From contig JACJID010000002.1 of NCBI GenBank assembly GCA_014138725.1, forward strand, positions 944,001 to 1,008,000: DNA of 64,000 bases, in the 5' to 3' direction. Shown piece after piece: positions 11,471 to 20,269 of this stretch (position 1 is the first letter of the stretch; the number at the start of each line of letters is the position of its first letter). The position numbers and the translations under genes were made by a program. The stretch is from Kutzneria viridogrisea. Its GTDB lineage: Bacteria > Actinomycetota > Actinomycetes > Mycobacteriales > Pseudonocardiaceae. Below the pieces are notes generated by a model. That model made no database searches and had not been told where the DNA came from. It was given only the letters and a program-made list of their open reading frames with translations.

Positions 11471-13108
11471 TCACTTCAGGAACACGCAGCTCAGCGAGGT
11501 CTTCGCGGCCTCGCGCAGCTCCGGTGAGCTGTCGAGCACGGCACGGATCCTGGTCAGGCCCTGCTTCACGGTGTCGCGCACCTTGTCGTCCAGGGACTTC
11601 AGCAGCGGATACGGGTTGTCCGCGGTCGCGATCGGGTCCACCTCGCGCAGCAGCGCGGTCACGGCGGAGCGGTCCGCCACCAGTGCCTGCATGAGGGCGG
11701 CGTGCATGGCCGGGCCGTCCGCGGTCGGCGGCGGCTGGACCGTCTCGAACTGGGTGGTCGCCTTGTCCCGTTTGCTGACGAGCACGGCGATGAACTGGCG
11801 GTACAGCATGGCGATGTCCTCCGGCGGCGTGCCGTAGCGCGGCAGCGGCGGGAGCGTGGCGGTCGGGTCGGTGATCGGGTCCAGCCGCTTGCAGAACTGC
11901 TCGGTCCACGCCCCGGCGGCGGTGCCGGTGCCCATGCCGGGCGGCAGGCTCGGCACGGTGAAGGTGGGCATCGTGATCGTGGGCGGGGCGGCGGTGTGCT
12001 GGCTCGGCCAGTACGGGCGGACGACCAGCCACACGGCGAGCAAGAACACCACGAGTGCCGCCGCGCCACCGAGCTTGGGCTGGGTGCGGGCCACCAGCCC
12101 GAGCAGGAACAGCGCGAGCAGGAACCCGGTGAGGACCGCGGGCACCCGGGCGGCCTGGGTGGGCAGCACGGCGAGCCCGGCGATGTCCAGCAGCGCCAAG
12201 GCAACGGTGATCCAGCCGCCGGGCGGCACGCGTGCCGGCAGGGCGGCGAGGTGGTGCCGCAGCTGCGCGGGCGTGCTCAGCACGCAGCCGACCAGCAAAC
12301 CCGCCGTGAGCACCACGAAGGCGGCGCCGATCACCTCGCGGGCGATCAGGGTGTCGCCGAGGTGCGGCAGGAAGTCCGGGGCCAGCGCGAGGACCGACAG
12401 GGTTGCCGTGGTGCACAGCAGGAGCAGCAGCAGGCCCAGCACGAGGCGGCGGGCGTACCGGCCGCCGACCACGTCCAGCGCCGCCCCGGAGGCCAGCTGC
12501 CGGGGATCCATCCGCACGGCGCCCAGCAGGAGTTCGGTCGCGCTGCGCAGCTTGCCGGAGGACAGGTCGGTCGCGGCCAGCGCGCGCACGGCCTCGGCGT
12601 TGTCCGGTTCGAGCTGCACCGCGCGCTGCGCGGCGGCCCGTGCCGTTGCGAGGTCCTTCAGCGCCAGGGAGATCCGCGCGAGCTGCACGTGCCGGTCGGC
12701 CACGTTGGGCGCCAGGCCGATCGCCGTGTTGGCGGGCGCCAGTGCGTCCTGCGGGCGGCCGAGCGTGGTCAGCACGGTGGCGAGGTTGGCGTGGGTCAGC
12801 GACACGTGCGGCGCCAGCGACACCGCCAGCTCCGCCGCCGCCAACGCGTCCGGGCCCGCGCCCAGCGCCGCCAGCGCCACGCTGCGCAGCCGGTGCGGCC
12901 ACTCGTGGTCGGGCGTCAGCGCCGCACTGGAGTTCGCGGCCTCCAGCGCGGCGTGGTTGTTGCCGGACTTCAGGTGTGCCAGCGCGAGCAGGTTCAGTGC
13001 CTGCACGTCGTAGGGCTGGCCGCCCAGGTGCTCGATCAGCACCTGCACGGCCTGCTCGTGCCGGCCCAGGTCGATCAGGGCCTGCGCCCGCTCGTAGACC
13101 CCGCTCAC
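11471..13108 (-). CDS. TPR-repeat protein with membrane domain
   Basis: The 545-residue protein has about 200 N-terminal residues of tetratricopeptide repeats (for example AVQVLIEHLGGQPYDVQALN and ATARAAAQRAVQLEPDNAEA), then several transmembrane helices between about residues 220 and 355, and an exported or periplasmic-side C-terminal domain after a proline-rich linker (PPTITMPTFTVPSLPP). The GTG start overlaps the stop of the AAA+ gene as GTGA, so the two are one unit. It may be a membrane platform for the ATPase. No family name is offered. Confidence 0.75.
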   Translation of the reverse strand: MSGVYERAQALIDLGRHEQAVQVLIEHLGGQPYDVQALNLLALAHLKSGNNHAALEAANSSAALTPDHEWPHRLRSVALAALGAGPDALAAAELAVSLAPHVSLTHANLATVLTTLGRPQDALAPANTAIGLAPNVADRHVQLARISLALKDLATARAAAQRAVQLEPDNAEAVRALAATDLSSGKLRSATELLLGAVRMDPRQLASGAALDVVGGRYARRLVLGLLLLLLCTTATLSVLALAPDFLPHLGDTLIAREVIGAAFVVLTAGLLVGCVLSTPAQLRHHLAALPARVPPGGWITVALALLDIAGLAVLPTQAARVPAVLTGFLLALFLLGLVARTQPKLGGAAALVVFLLAVWLVVRPYWPSQHTAAPPTITMPTFTVPSLPPGMGTGTAAGAWTEQFCKRLDPITDPTATLPPLPRYGTPPEDIAMLYRQFIAVLVSKRDKATTQFETVQPPPTADGPAMHAALMQALVADRSAVTALLREVDPIATADNPYPLLKSLDDKVRDTVKQGLTRIRAVLDSSPELREAAKTSLSCVFLK

Positions 13109-14280
13109 AGCAGCCGGTGCTTCTTCATGTACGCCACCAGCTCGTCGTACTGACCGCCCTCGTTGGCGTACAGCGCCACGTTGCGCGCGGTGTCGAACCA
13201 GGGCCGCAGCGAGGGCCGCACCTGCCGCAGCGCCGCCTCCAGGTCCGGCATGTCGATCATGCGTGGCTGCCCGCTGCGCACCGAGTCCAGCAGCGCGCGC
13301 TCGGCCGCGGTCTCGCACAGGTGCGCGAGGTCCGCGCCGGAGTAGCCCTCCGTGCGCCGGGCGATGCCGGTGACGTCGATGCCCGCGATCGGCCGGTCGC
13401 GCAGGTGGTACCGCACGATCGCCACCCGGGCGGGCAGGTCGGGCGGCAGCACCAGCGCGGTGCGGTCCAGCCGCCCCGGCCTGCGCAGCGCGGGGTCCAC
13501 GTCCCACGGGTGGTTGGTCGCGGCCAGCACGAACACGCCCTCGTTCTCGGCGTCGGCGCCGTCCATCTCGGACAGCAGCTGGTTGACCGTGTTGCGCATG
13601 CCGGAGTTGGCCAGCTGGGTGCGCTTGCGGCCCAGCGCGTCGATCTCGTCCAGGAACAGCACGCAGGGCGCGCTGCGGCGGGCGAGCTGGAACACCTCGC
13701 GCAGGTTGCGCTCGCTGCGGCCGATCCACATGTCCAGCACATCGGCCAGGGACACGGTGAGGAACCCGGCGCCGAGCTCCCCGGCAACGGCCTTGGCCAG
13801 GAAGGTCTTGCCGCAGCCCGGCGGGCCGTACAGCAGCAGCCCGCCGCGCAGGCTCTTGCCGTACATCCTGCGCAGCTCCGGGTTGCGCATCGGCCCGAGG
13901 AAGGCCGCCTCCAGCCGCTGCTTGACCTGCTCCATGCCGCCGACATCGGCCAGCCGCACGGTGGAGCGGGCCACCTCGTGCGCCGGTGCCCCCTCGGCGA
14001 ACTCGGTGGGCACCGGCAGGTCCAGCTCCCGCTCGGCGCGCTGCCAGTCGAACTCGGGCGCGGGCGCGACCGGGGCGCCCATGGCCTGGACCATCAGCGC
14101 CCGCGCCGACTCCGAACCCGGTTCCTGTTGCAGGACAACGGCGATGTGGCTGATCGCCTCCTCGTTGCGCCCCTGGGTCACCAGCAGCTGCGCGAGGTGC
14201 GTGCGCAGCGTGGTGTCCGTCGGCGCGGCCCGCACCGCCGCCAGCAGGCTGTCGATGAGTCTGGCCTGGTCCTCGCCCAT
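13105..14280 (-). CDS. AAA+ ATPase with N-terminal TPR-like region
   Basis: A single AAA+ module occupies most of this 391-residue protein: Walker A GPPGCGKT at residues 152-159, Walker B VLFLDEIDALG near 207, sensor ATNHP, and arginine fingers in RRPGRLDR. These are typical of the classical (CDC48/FtsH-like) AAA clade. The first 65 residues look like TPR helices (LRTHLAQLLVTQGRNEEAI). No protease or membrane segment is fused. It overlaps the membrane TPR gene, suggesting an ATP-driven remodelling complex at the membrane; the target is unknown. Confidence 0.85.
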   Translation of the reverse strand: MGEDQARLIDSLLAAVRAAPTDTTLRTHLAQLLVTQGRNEEAISHIAVVLQQEPGSESARALMVQAMGAPVAPAPEFDWQRAERELDLPVPTEFAEGAPAHEVARSTVRLADVGGMEQVKQRLEAAFLGPMRNPELRRMYGKSLRGGLLLYGPPGCGKTFLAKAVAGELGAGFLTVSLADVLDMWIGRSERNLREVFQLARRSAPCVLFLDEIDALGRKRTQLANSGMRNTVNQLLSEMDGADAENEGVFVLAATNHPWDVDPALRRPGRLDRTALVLPPDLPARVAIVRYHLRDRPIAGIDVTGIARRTEGYSGADLAHLCETAAERALLDSVRSGQPRMIDMPDLEAALRQVRPSLRPWFDTARNVALYANEGGQYDELVAYMKKHRLL

Positions 14281-14302
14281 GTCCCCTCCCCTGGCGGTGA
14301 CC

Positions 14303-15145
14303 TTACATGTCCAGGCCGAGGTCCAGGGCGGGTGAGGAGTGGGTGAGCCCGCCCACTGAGAGGTAGTCCACCCCGGTCTCGGCGTAGGCCCTGGCCACGT
14401 CCAGGGTCAGCCCGCCGGAGGCCTCCAGCTCGGTTGGCGTGCCCGCGGCACGGGTCCGGCGCACGGCCTCGGCGCACTGCTCGGGCGTGAAGTTGTCCAG
14501 CAGCACCAGTTCCGCGCGCTCGGCCAGCACCTCGTCCAGCTGCTCCAGGCTGTCCACCTCCACCTCACAGACCAGCTGCGGGGCGTGCGCGCGGGCCGCC
14601 TTCAGCGCCGCGGTCACCGAACCGGCCGCCTGCACGTGGTTGTCCTTGATCAGGATCGCGTCGCCGAGCCCGAGCCGGTGGTTGACCCCGCCGCCGCAGC
14701 GCACCGCGTACTTCTGCAACAGTCGCAGTCCGGGCAGGGTCTTGCGGGAATCCCTGATGGCGCAACCGGTTCCGGCCACGGCGTCCACCCAGGCCGCGGT
14801 GGCCGTCGCCACGCCGGACAGGTGGCACAACAGGTTCAGCGCGGTGCGCTCGGCGGTCACCAGGCCGCGGACCTGCCCGCGCACCACCAGCGCCGGTTCG
14901 CCCGCGGCCAGCCGGGTTCCGTCCTCCACTGTGGACAGAACCTCGTAGTCGCCGAGCACCTTGTCCAGCACGGCCAGTGCCGCCGGTACGCCCACGATGG
15001 TGCCGGGCCTGCGCGGGGTGAAGCTGGCCACGGCCACGGCGTCCGCGGGCACGGTGGCCGCCGTGGTGGCGTCCGGCCCGTAGCGCAGGTCCTCGGCCAG
15101 CGCGGTGTCGATCACCCGCTGGAGATCGTCCAGATCGATGGTCAC
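14303..15145 (-). CDS. nadC: nicotinate-nucleotide pyrophosphorylase (carboxylating)
   Basis: NadC converts quinolinate and PRPP to nicotinate mononucleotide. The 280-residue protein has the QPRTase signature: ERTALNLLCHLSGVAT, the RDSRKTLPGLR segment with phosphate-binding Arg and Lys, GGGVNHRLGLGDAILIKDNH, and the C-terminal SGGLTL and SVGGLTHSSPALD loops. The GTG at 15145 overlaps the nadB stop as GTGA. Third gene of nadA-nadB-nadC. Confidence 0.97.
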   Translation of the reverse strand: MTIDLDDLQRVIDTALAEDLRYGPDATTAATVPADAVAVASFTPRRPGTIVGVPAALAVLDKVLGDYEVLSTVEDGTRLAAGEPALVVRGQVRGLVTAERTALNLLCHLSGVATATAAWVDAVAGTGCAIRDSRKTLPGLRLLQKYAVRCGGGVNHRLGLGDAILIKDNHVQAAGSVTAALKAARAHAPQLVCEVEVDSLEQLDEVLAERAELVLLDNFTPEQCAEAVRRTRAAGTPTELEASGGLTLDVARAYAETGVDYLSVGGLTHSSPALDLGLDM

Positions 15146-16764
15146 GCCACGCCTCCCAGTACCGGTGTGTCGAACAGGAACGGCTGTCCCGCCACGTCCA
15201 GCCGCACGGAAACGCTGCGGCCCCAGGCGATGTCGTTGCGCTCCGGGTAGTCGGTGCGCACGTGGCAGCCGCGCGACTCGGTGCGGTGCGCGGCGACGGT
15301 CAGCAGGATGCCCGCGGCCATCGTCAGCGCCGCGTCCTCCACGGCCTGACGTGTCCTCAGTGGACGGACGACCGTGGCGTGGTCGATCAGCTGGGCGGCG
15401 GCGCCCAGCCCGTCCAGGTTGCGGCCGATCGCGGCGTGGCGGCTCATGGTGCGCTGCAACACGTCCCGCTCGGCCACCGGGGCCGCCAGCGGGGGCAGCG
15501 ACTCGGCCAGCGCCGGATCCCCCAGCAGGCCCGAGGCCAGGTCGGCGGCGACCGCGCGGGCGGCCCGCGCCCCGACGACCAGGCCCTCCAGCAAACTGTT
15601 GGAGGCCAACCGGTTCGCCCCGTGCAGGCCGGTGCGGGCGACCTCACCGGCGGCGTACAGGCCCGTCACCTGGGTACGGCCGTCCACAGTGGACACTACG
15701 CCACCACAGGAGAAGTGGGCGGCCGGGGCCACCGGGATCGGGTCCACGGCGGGGTCGACGCCCACCGCGGCGCAGGCGGCGTGCACGGTCGGGAACCGCT
15801 TGCGGAACGCCTCGCCGTCCAGGTGCGTGGCGTCCAGGAACACGTGGTCGGTGCCGGTCTCGACCATGCGGCGGGTGATCGCCGCGGAGACCACGTCGCG
15901 CGGGGCGAGGTCGGCCAGCGGGTGCACGCCGAGCATGACCCGCTCACCGAAGGCGTCGACCAGGATCGCGCCCTCCCCGCGCACGGCCTCGGTCACCAGC
16001 GGGCAGCGGCCCCGCGCCTCGGCCCCGGTGTAGAGCACGGTCGGGTGGAACTGCACGAACTCCAGGTCGCTGACCACGGCACCGGCCCGCAGCGCGAGCG
16101 CCAGCCCGTCGGCCGTGGCCACCTCGGGGTTCGAGGTGGCCTGGTACATCTGGCCAAGGCCGCCGGTGGCCAGCAGCACCGCGGGCGCGCGCAGCACACC
16201 CGGCACGCCCCGGCCGTCCAGCACCAGCAGCCCGGACACCTCGCCGTGCGGAGTGCGCAGCGCCTCCACCGCGATGTGGTTGTCCAGCATGGTGATCCGG
16301 TTGTCCTTGGCGGCGGCGAGCAGGGCCCGCTCCACCTCGGCCCCGGTGGCGTCCCCGCCCGCGTGCACCACGCGGAACGCGCTGTGCCCGCCCTCGCGGG
16401 TGCGCGCGAGCCTGCCGTTCGAGTCCGCGTCGAACACCGCGCCGAAGCGCCGCAGCCTGGTCACCGCGGCCGGGCCGTCGGCCAGGATCGCGGCGACGGC
16501 CGCCTCCTCGCACAGGCCCGCACCGGCGGTCAGCGTGTCCTGCACGTGGTGGCGCACCGTGTCGCCCTCGTCGTGCTCCCCGGGCAGCACCACGGCCACC
16601 CCGCCCTGCGCCCAGCGGGTGTTGCCGTCCACGGCGGTGGCCTTGGTGACCACCAGCACGCGCAGGCCCAGCGCGTGCGCGTCGACGGCCGCGGTCAGCC
16701 CGGCCACCCCGGTGCCGACCACCACCAGGTCGGCCTCGGCCTCCCAGCGCGGTTCGATTCTCAT
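15142..16764 (-). CDS. nadB: L-aspartate oxidase
   Basis: NadB is the FAD enzyme that oxidises L-aspartate to iminoaspartate for NadA. The 540-residue protein starts with the dinucleotide fold [16 protein letters not shown], has the substrate region [27 protein letters not shown] and the second FAD motif [27 protein letters not shown]. The ATG at 16764 overlaps the nadA stop as ATGA. A CCACAGTGG palindrome sits within the VSTVDG codons (15684-15692). Confidence 0.97.
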   Translation of the reverse strand: MRIEPRWEAEADLVVVGTGVAGLTAAVDAHALGLRVLVVTKATAVDGNTRWAQGGVAVVLPGEHDEGDTVRHHVQDTLTAGAGLCEEAAVAAILADGPAAVTRLRRFGAVFDADSNGRLARTREGGHSAFRVVHAGGDATGAEVERALLAAAKDNRITMLDNHIAVEALRTPHGEVSGLLVLDGRGVPGVLRAPAVLLATGGLGQMYQATSNPEVATADGLALALRAGAVVSDLEFVQFHPTVLYTGAEARGRCPLVTEAVRGEGAILVDAFGERVMLGVHPLADLAPRDVVSAAITRRMVETGTDHVFLDATHLDGEAFRKRFPTVHAACAAVGVDPAVDPIPVAPAAHFSCGGVVSTVDGRTQVTGLYAAGEVARTGLHGANRLASNSLLEGLVVGARAARAVAADLASGLLGDPALAESLPPLAAPVAERDVLQRTMSRHAAIGRNLDGLGAAAQLIDHATVVRPLRTRQAVEDAALTMAAGILLTVAAHRTESRGCHVRTDYPERNDIAWGRSVSVRLDVAGQPFLFDTPVLGGVA

Positions 16765-17777
16765 TCGGCACCGCCTGGCTGGCCGATCTCGATCATCCGC
16801 TGCACCGACTTGCGGGCGCGGGCGGCCGTGTCGGCGTCCACGTGCACCTCGTCGGCGTTCTCCCGCAGCGAGCGCAGCAGGGCCGCGGGCGTGATCATCT
16901 TCATGTACCGGCACGAGGCCCGGTCGTTGACCGGCTGGAAGTCGATCTCCGGCGCGGCCCTGCGCAGCTGGTGCAGCATGCCGACCTCGGTGGCCACCAG
17001 CACCTGGCGCGCGTTGGTGTCCCGCGCCGCGGTGAGCATGTCCCCGGTGGACAGGATCTTGACCTTCTCCGCGGGCAGCGCGCCCTCACCGGCCAGGTAG
17101 AGCGCCGAGGTGGCGCAGCCGCACTCGGGGTGGATGAACAGGTCCGCGTCCGGGTTGGCCTTCGCCTTGCCCGCCAGTTCCGGCCCGTTGATGCCCGCGT
17201 GCACGTGGCACTCCCCGGCCCACACGTGCAGGTTGTCCCGGCCGGTCTTGCGGCGCACGTGCGCGCCGAGGAACTGGTCCGGGCAGAAGAGCACCTCGCG
17301 GTCGGCCGGGATCGAGGCCACCACGTCCACGGCGTTGGAGGAGGTGCAGCAGATGTCGGTCTCCGCCTTCACCTCGGCGGTGGTGTTGACGTAGGACACC
17401 ACGACGGCGCCCGGGTGCTCGGCCTTCCACTCGCGCAGCTGGGCGCCGGTGATCGAGTCGGCCAGCGAGCAGCCCGCGCGGGCGTCCGGGATGAGCACGG
17501 TCTTGTCCGGACTGAGGATCTTCGCCGTCTCGGCCATGAAGTGCACGCCGCAGAACACGATCGTCGAGGCCTGCGACTGCGCCGCGATCCGGCTCAGCGC
17601 GAGGGAGTCACCGGTGTGGTGGGCGATGTCCTGGATCTCCGGCAGCTGGTAGTTGTGCGCGAGGATCACCGCGTCGCGTTTGGCCGCGAGCGCGAGGACC
17701 TCCTCCCGCCAGTCCGCGTCGGGCTGCACGCCGGTGTAGCCGAACTCGGTCCGCTCCACAGTGGCAGTAGCGGCCAT
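16761..17777 (-). CDS. nadA: quinolinate synthase
   Basis: NadA condenses iminoaspartate with dihydroxyacetone phosphate using a [4Fe-4S] cluster. The 338-residue protein shows [22 protein letters not shown], the cysteine-containing segments [25 protein letters not shown] and [12 protein letters not shown], and the C-terminal [12 protein letters not shown]. The ATG at 17777 has a strong GGAGGAGG site. It heads the nad operon and faces a divergent NrtR-like gene; a perfect operator-like palindrome lies 29 bp upstream. Confidence 0.97.
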   Translation of the reverse strand: MAATATVERTEFGYTGVQPDADWREEVLALAAKRDAVILAHNYQLPEIQDIAHHTGDSLALSRIAAQSQASTIVFCGVHFMAETAKILSPDKTVLIPDARAGCSLADSITGAQLREWKAEHPGAVVVSYVNTTAEVKAETDICCTSSNAVDVVASIPADREVLFCPDQFLGAHVRRKTGRDNLHVWAGECHVHAGINGPELAGKAKANPDADLFIHPECGCATSALYLAGEGALPAEKVKILSTGDMLTAARDTNARQVLVATEVGMLHQLRRAAPEIDFQPVNDRASCRYMKMITPAALLRSLRENADEVHVDADTAARARKSVQRMIEIGQPGGAE

Positions 17778-17805
17778 CTCGTCCTCCTCCGTTGCGGATC
17801 CCCAG

Positions 17806-17828
17806 GTTTTCGCCTTAGGATCGAAAAC
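17806..17828. promoter_or_regulatory. 23-bp palindromic operator between nadA and the NrtR-like gene
   Basis: GTTTTCG (17806-17812) and CGAAAAC (17822-17828) are perfect inverted arms around a 9-bp centre, and the right arm touches the ATG of the regulator gene. The centre contains the regulator's -10 hexamer TAGGAT (17816-17821), 7 bp from its ATG. On the other strand a TAGGAT at 17836-17841 could serve nadA, placing the palindrome just downstream of its start site. Binding would block both promoters. Confidence 0.7.
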
Positions 17829-18527
17829 ATGCAGGATCCTAGCAGCCGTCCGGGGTTAACAGGCAATGAAGTTCTGGCCGCGGTACTCCAGGTGAGAGAC
17901 GGATCACTGCAGGTCCTGCTGTGGCAGCGCGCTCAGGAGCCGCACGCTCACCGCTGGTCACTACCGGGTGGACGGCTGTGCGACACCGAGGACGTGGAGA
18001 CCTCAATCCGCCGTCAGCTGGCGGAGAAGGTGGACGTGCGCAAGCTGGCCCACGTGGAACAACTGGCGGTGTTCAGCGCGCCCGACCGGGTGCCCGGACC
18101 GCGGGTGGTGGCCAGCGCCTTCCTCGGGCTGATCCCCTGCGACGTGGACCCGGAGGTGCCCGCCGACACCGCCTGGTACCCGGTGGACGAGCTGCCCGCC
18201 ACGGCCTTCGACCACGAGGCGATCGTGCAGCGGGCACGCGGGCGGCTGCGCGCCAAGCTGTCCTACACGAACCTGGGCTTCGCGCTGGCCCCGCCGGAGT
18301 TCACGATCTCCGCGCTGCGCGAGCTGTACTCCGCAGCCCTGGGCTACGGGGTCGCGGCGACCAACCTGCAACGCGTGCTGTCCAGACGAGGATTGCTGGA
18401 ACCAACTGGGCACACTGCTCCACCTGGCCCAGCGGGCGGCCGCCCAGCTGCGCTGTTCCGGTTCACCGGGCACGGAATGCTGGTCACCGACCCCTTCGCG
18501 GTGCTGCGACCACCAAGCACGGCCTGA
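17829..18527 (+). CDS. NrtR-like transcriptional regulator of NAD synthesis
   Basis: The 232-residue protein joins an N-terminal Nudix-like domain to a C-terminal winged-helix region ([29 protein letters not shown], divided by the turn at GYG), the layout of NrtR repressors. The Nudix box is degenerate ([11 protein letters not shown] then RRQLAEK), as is usual for NrtR proteins that sense ADP-ribose and do not hydrolyse it. The gene is divergent from nadABC and abuts a perfect palindrome. The ATG at 17829 is 7 bp from a TAGGAT, so the mRNA is probably leaderless. It matches the Rv1593c position in the mycobacterial cluster. Confidence 0.82.
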   Translation: MQDPSSRPGLTGNEVLAAVLQVRDGSLQVLLWQRAQEPHAHRWSLPGGRLCDTEDVETSIRRQLAEKVDVRKLAHVEQLAVFSAPDRVPGPRVVASAFLGLIPCDVDPEVPADTAWYPVDELPATAFDHEAIVQRARGRLRAKLSYTNLGFALAPPEFTISALRELYSAALGYGVAATNLQRVLSRRGLLEPTGHTAPPGPAGGRPAALFRFTGHGMLVTDPFAVLRPPSTA

Positions 18528-18549
18528 GTTGGCCCCGTACCGTGAACGG

Positions 18550-19230
18550 GTGGCCGACACGCTGCCGATCTTCCCGCTGGGCACGGTGCTGTTGCCGGGT
18601 GCCTCGCTGCCCCTGCACATCTTCGAGCCGCGCTACCGCCAGCTGACCGTGGACCTGGTCACCGGCGCGATCAGCGGGCGGGCCTTCGGCGTGGTCGCCA
18701 TCCGGCAGGGCTGGATGACCGACGTGGAGGAGTTCGCCCAGGTGCAGCACATCGGCTGCTCGGCGAGCCTGCGCCAGGTCAAGCGGCTGTCCGACGGCCG
18801 GTTCGACATCGTCACCCGGGGTGAGCAGCGGTTCCGCCTGCTGGCGCTGGACTCCAGCAGCGCGCCGTACCTGATGGGCAAGGTCGAGTGGGTGCCCGAC
18901 AGCGAGCCGTCCGGGGCCAGCGTGCAGGCCGTGCCCGCGCTGACCGAGGCCGCGCGGGCCGCGCACCGCAGGTACTGCTCCGCGGCCTGGCGCCAGGAGG
19001 ACTGGACCGAGCCCGAGGCGGAGGCCGACGCCAAGTCGCTGGCGCACCTGATCGCAGCGGACTGCCTGCTCAGCATGGAGGACCGCCAGCAGTTGCTGGA
19101 GGAGGTCAACCCGCTGCGGCGGCTGCGCATGGTGCGCCGGGTGCTCAACCGCGAGACCGGCATCCTCAAGGCGCTGCGGGCCATCCCCGCCGCCCTGCCC
19201 GAGTTCACGACCAAGCCCAACTACAACTGA
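18550..19230 (+). CDS. LON substrate-binding domain protein
   Basis: This 226-residue protein consists of a LON N-terminal-type domain: LPIFPLGTVLLPGASLPLHIFEPRYRQL at the start, then the characteristic beta-rich segment and a helical tail. It lacks AAA+ and protease domains, so it is a stand-alone LON-domain protein, not Lon protease. The start chosen is the GTG at 18550 because homology begins two residues later; a TTG at 18529 is possible. It follows the nrtR-like gene by 22 bp, and a mirror-repeat array follows its stop. Confidence 0.82.
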   Translation: MADTLPIFPLGTVLLPGASLPLHIFEPRYRQLTVDLVTGAISGRAFGVVAIRQGWMTDVEEFAQVQHIGCSASLRQVKRLSDGRFDIVTRGEQRFRLLALDSSSAPYLMGKVEWVPDSEPSGASVQAVPALTEAARAAHRRYCSAAWRQEDWTEPEAEADAKSLAHLIAADCLLSMEDRQQLLEEVNPLRRLRMVRRVLNRETGILKALRAIPAALPEFTTKPNYN

Positions 19231-19241
19231 GCTCGAACCCG

Positions 19242-19429
19242 CGCGTGTCGGACACTCAGGCACCGCGTGTCGGCGCTTCCGGAACCGCGTGTCGGACGTT
19301 CCGGTACGGTGTGTTCGCGCTTCCGGTATGCAGTCCCACCTGCTGGGAAATCGCGCGCAAACCCCCAACACACCGCACGGCAAGCGCCGACACACCGCAC
19401 GCGAAGCGCCGACACGCGCGGGTTTCCGG
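19242..19429. repeat. mirror array A: 22-bp units, four forward and two to three inverted
   Basis: Four head-to-tail 22-bp units start at 19242, 19264, 19286 and 19308; each follows CGCGTGTCGG[AC]C or GGTGTGTTCGC plus TTCCGG. A 38-bp spacer with its own small hairpin (TCCCA/TGGGA) follows. Inverted units start at 19368 and 19390, with a partial third at 19412. The array fills the gap between two convergent genes. The outer flanks AACCCGCGCGTGTCGG and its complement form a perfect 16-bp inverted repeat. Confidence 0.85.
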
Positions 19430-19435
19430 ACCCGG

Positions 19436-20053
19436 TCAGCCGAGGCGGCGGCCCAGGTCGTCCATGCCGTTCCAGGCGGCCAGCGTGCCGTAGGCCAGGG
19501 CCACGGCCAGCGGCTGGGCCAGCACCACCCAGCCCGACTCGAGCACCGGCGCGAGGTCGATCACCGAGCCGTTCGCCGGGGCCCCGGTCAGCGCGAAGCG
19601 GGCGCCCGCCCAGGACACGCCCACGCGCATCGCCAGCCAGGCGGCCAGCGCCGAACCCAGCACCGCGGCGAACAGCACCACCGGCCCACGCCGCTCGCGC
19701 AACAGCCACACGGCGCCGCCGACGACCAAGCCGGCCCCGAGCCCGAGCAGCACGAAGATGACCAGGTCGTCGAACCGGTGGTAGCTCTCATCCAGCAGCG
19801 GGAGCTGATCGGTGCCGCTGACCAGCACGCGCTGGCCGGGCGCGAGCACCGACCACAGCCAGCCCACCGGCAACCCGACCAGCGCCACGAAGGACAGCAC
19901 GCTCAGCGCGGGCAGCAGGTCCCTGCGCACGACCACGCGGGGCCGGGGCGGGGTGAGCGGGGGCAGCAACGCCATGATCGCGGGCGGCACGTCCTGCTCG
20001 ACGGCAGGCGGGATCCGGACCGGTGTCGCGCGGTCCCCGCTGGGTTCAGCCAC
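19436..20053 (-). CDS. DUF2567-family membrane protein
   Basis: This 205-residue protein has about four hydrophobic helices after a proline-rich N-terminus: LLPALSVLSFVALVGLPVGW, DDLVIFVLLGLGAGLVVGG, PVVLFAAVLGSALAAWLAM and WVVLAQPLAVALAYGTLAAW. Layout and location (just downstream of bioB and the small BsaP gene) match the DUF2567 protein of the mycobacterial bioB region. The GTG at 20053 is 10 bp after the BsaP stop, so it is in the bioB operon. Function unknown. Confidence 0.75.
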   Translation of the reverse strand: MAEPSGDRATPVRIPPAVEQDVPPAIMALLPPLTPPRPRVVVRRDLLPALSVLSFVALVGLPVGWLWSVLAPGQRVLVSGTDQLPLLDESYHRFDDLVIFVLLGLGAGLVVGGAVWLLRERRGPVVLFAAVLGSALAAWLAMRVGVSWAGARFALTGAPANGSVIDLAPVLESGWVVLAQPLAVALAYGTLAAWNGMDDLGRRLG

Positions 20054-20063
20054 CTGCCAGACC

Positions 20064-20267
20064 CTAGCCCACGGCCGGTGCCGAGGTGTGCTCCCCGTGC
20101 CTGCTGCACCGCGCGGACCACCCGCTCGGAGTCACCTGCACGACCATGCGCCGCCCGCAGGCCCCGCAGTGCCGCGGCGGGTCGATCATCGCGAGCCGGC
20201 CCGCGCAGTACCCGTGATCGCCCTCGGCGCCCGGTTTGCCGCACCAGCAGCAGAATTCGGTGTCCAC
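20064..20267 (-). CDS. bsaP: biotin synthase auxiliary protein BsaP
   Basis: The frame encodes 67 residues from a GTG two bases after the bioB stop, so it is tightly coupled to bioB. It is cysteine-rich: FCCWCGKPG, a Cys near 21, HCGACGRRM near 34-37 and a Cys near 54, a pattern of small metal- or cluster-binding proteins. In Mycobacterium the equivalent small gene beside bioB (Rv1590) encodes an auxiliary protein needed by BioB to convert dethiobiotin to biotin. Identity here rests on position, size and cysteine pattern. Confidence 0.8.
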   Translation of the reverse strand: MDTEFCCWCGKPGAEGDHGYCAGRLAMIDPPRHCGACGRRMVVQVTPSGWSARCSRHGEHTSAPAVG

Positions 20268-20269
20268 GG

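Noticed and set aside
18550-19230. Lon protease
   Set aside because: Only the LON substrate-binding domain is present; there is no ATPase or protease domain.
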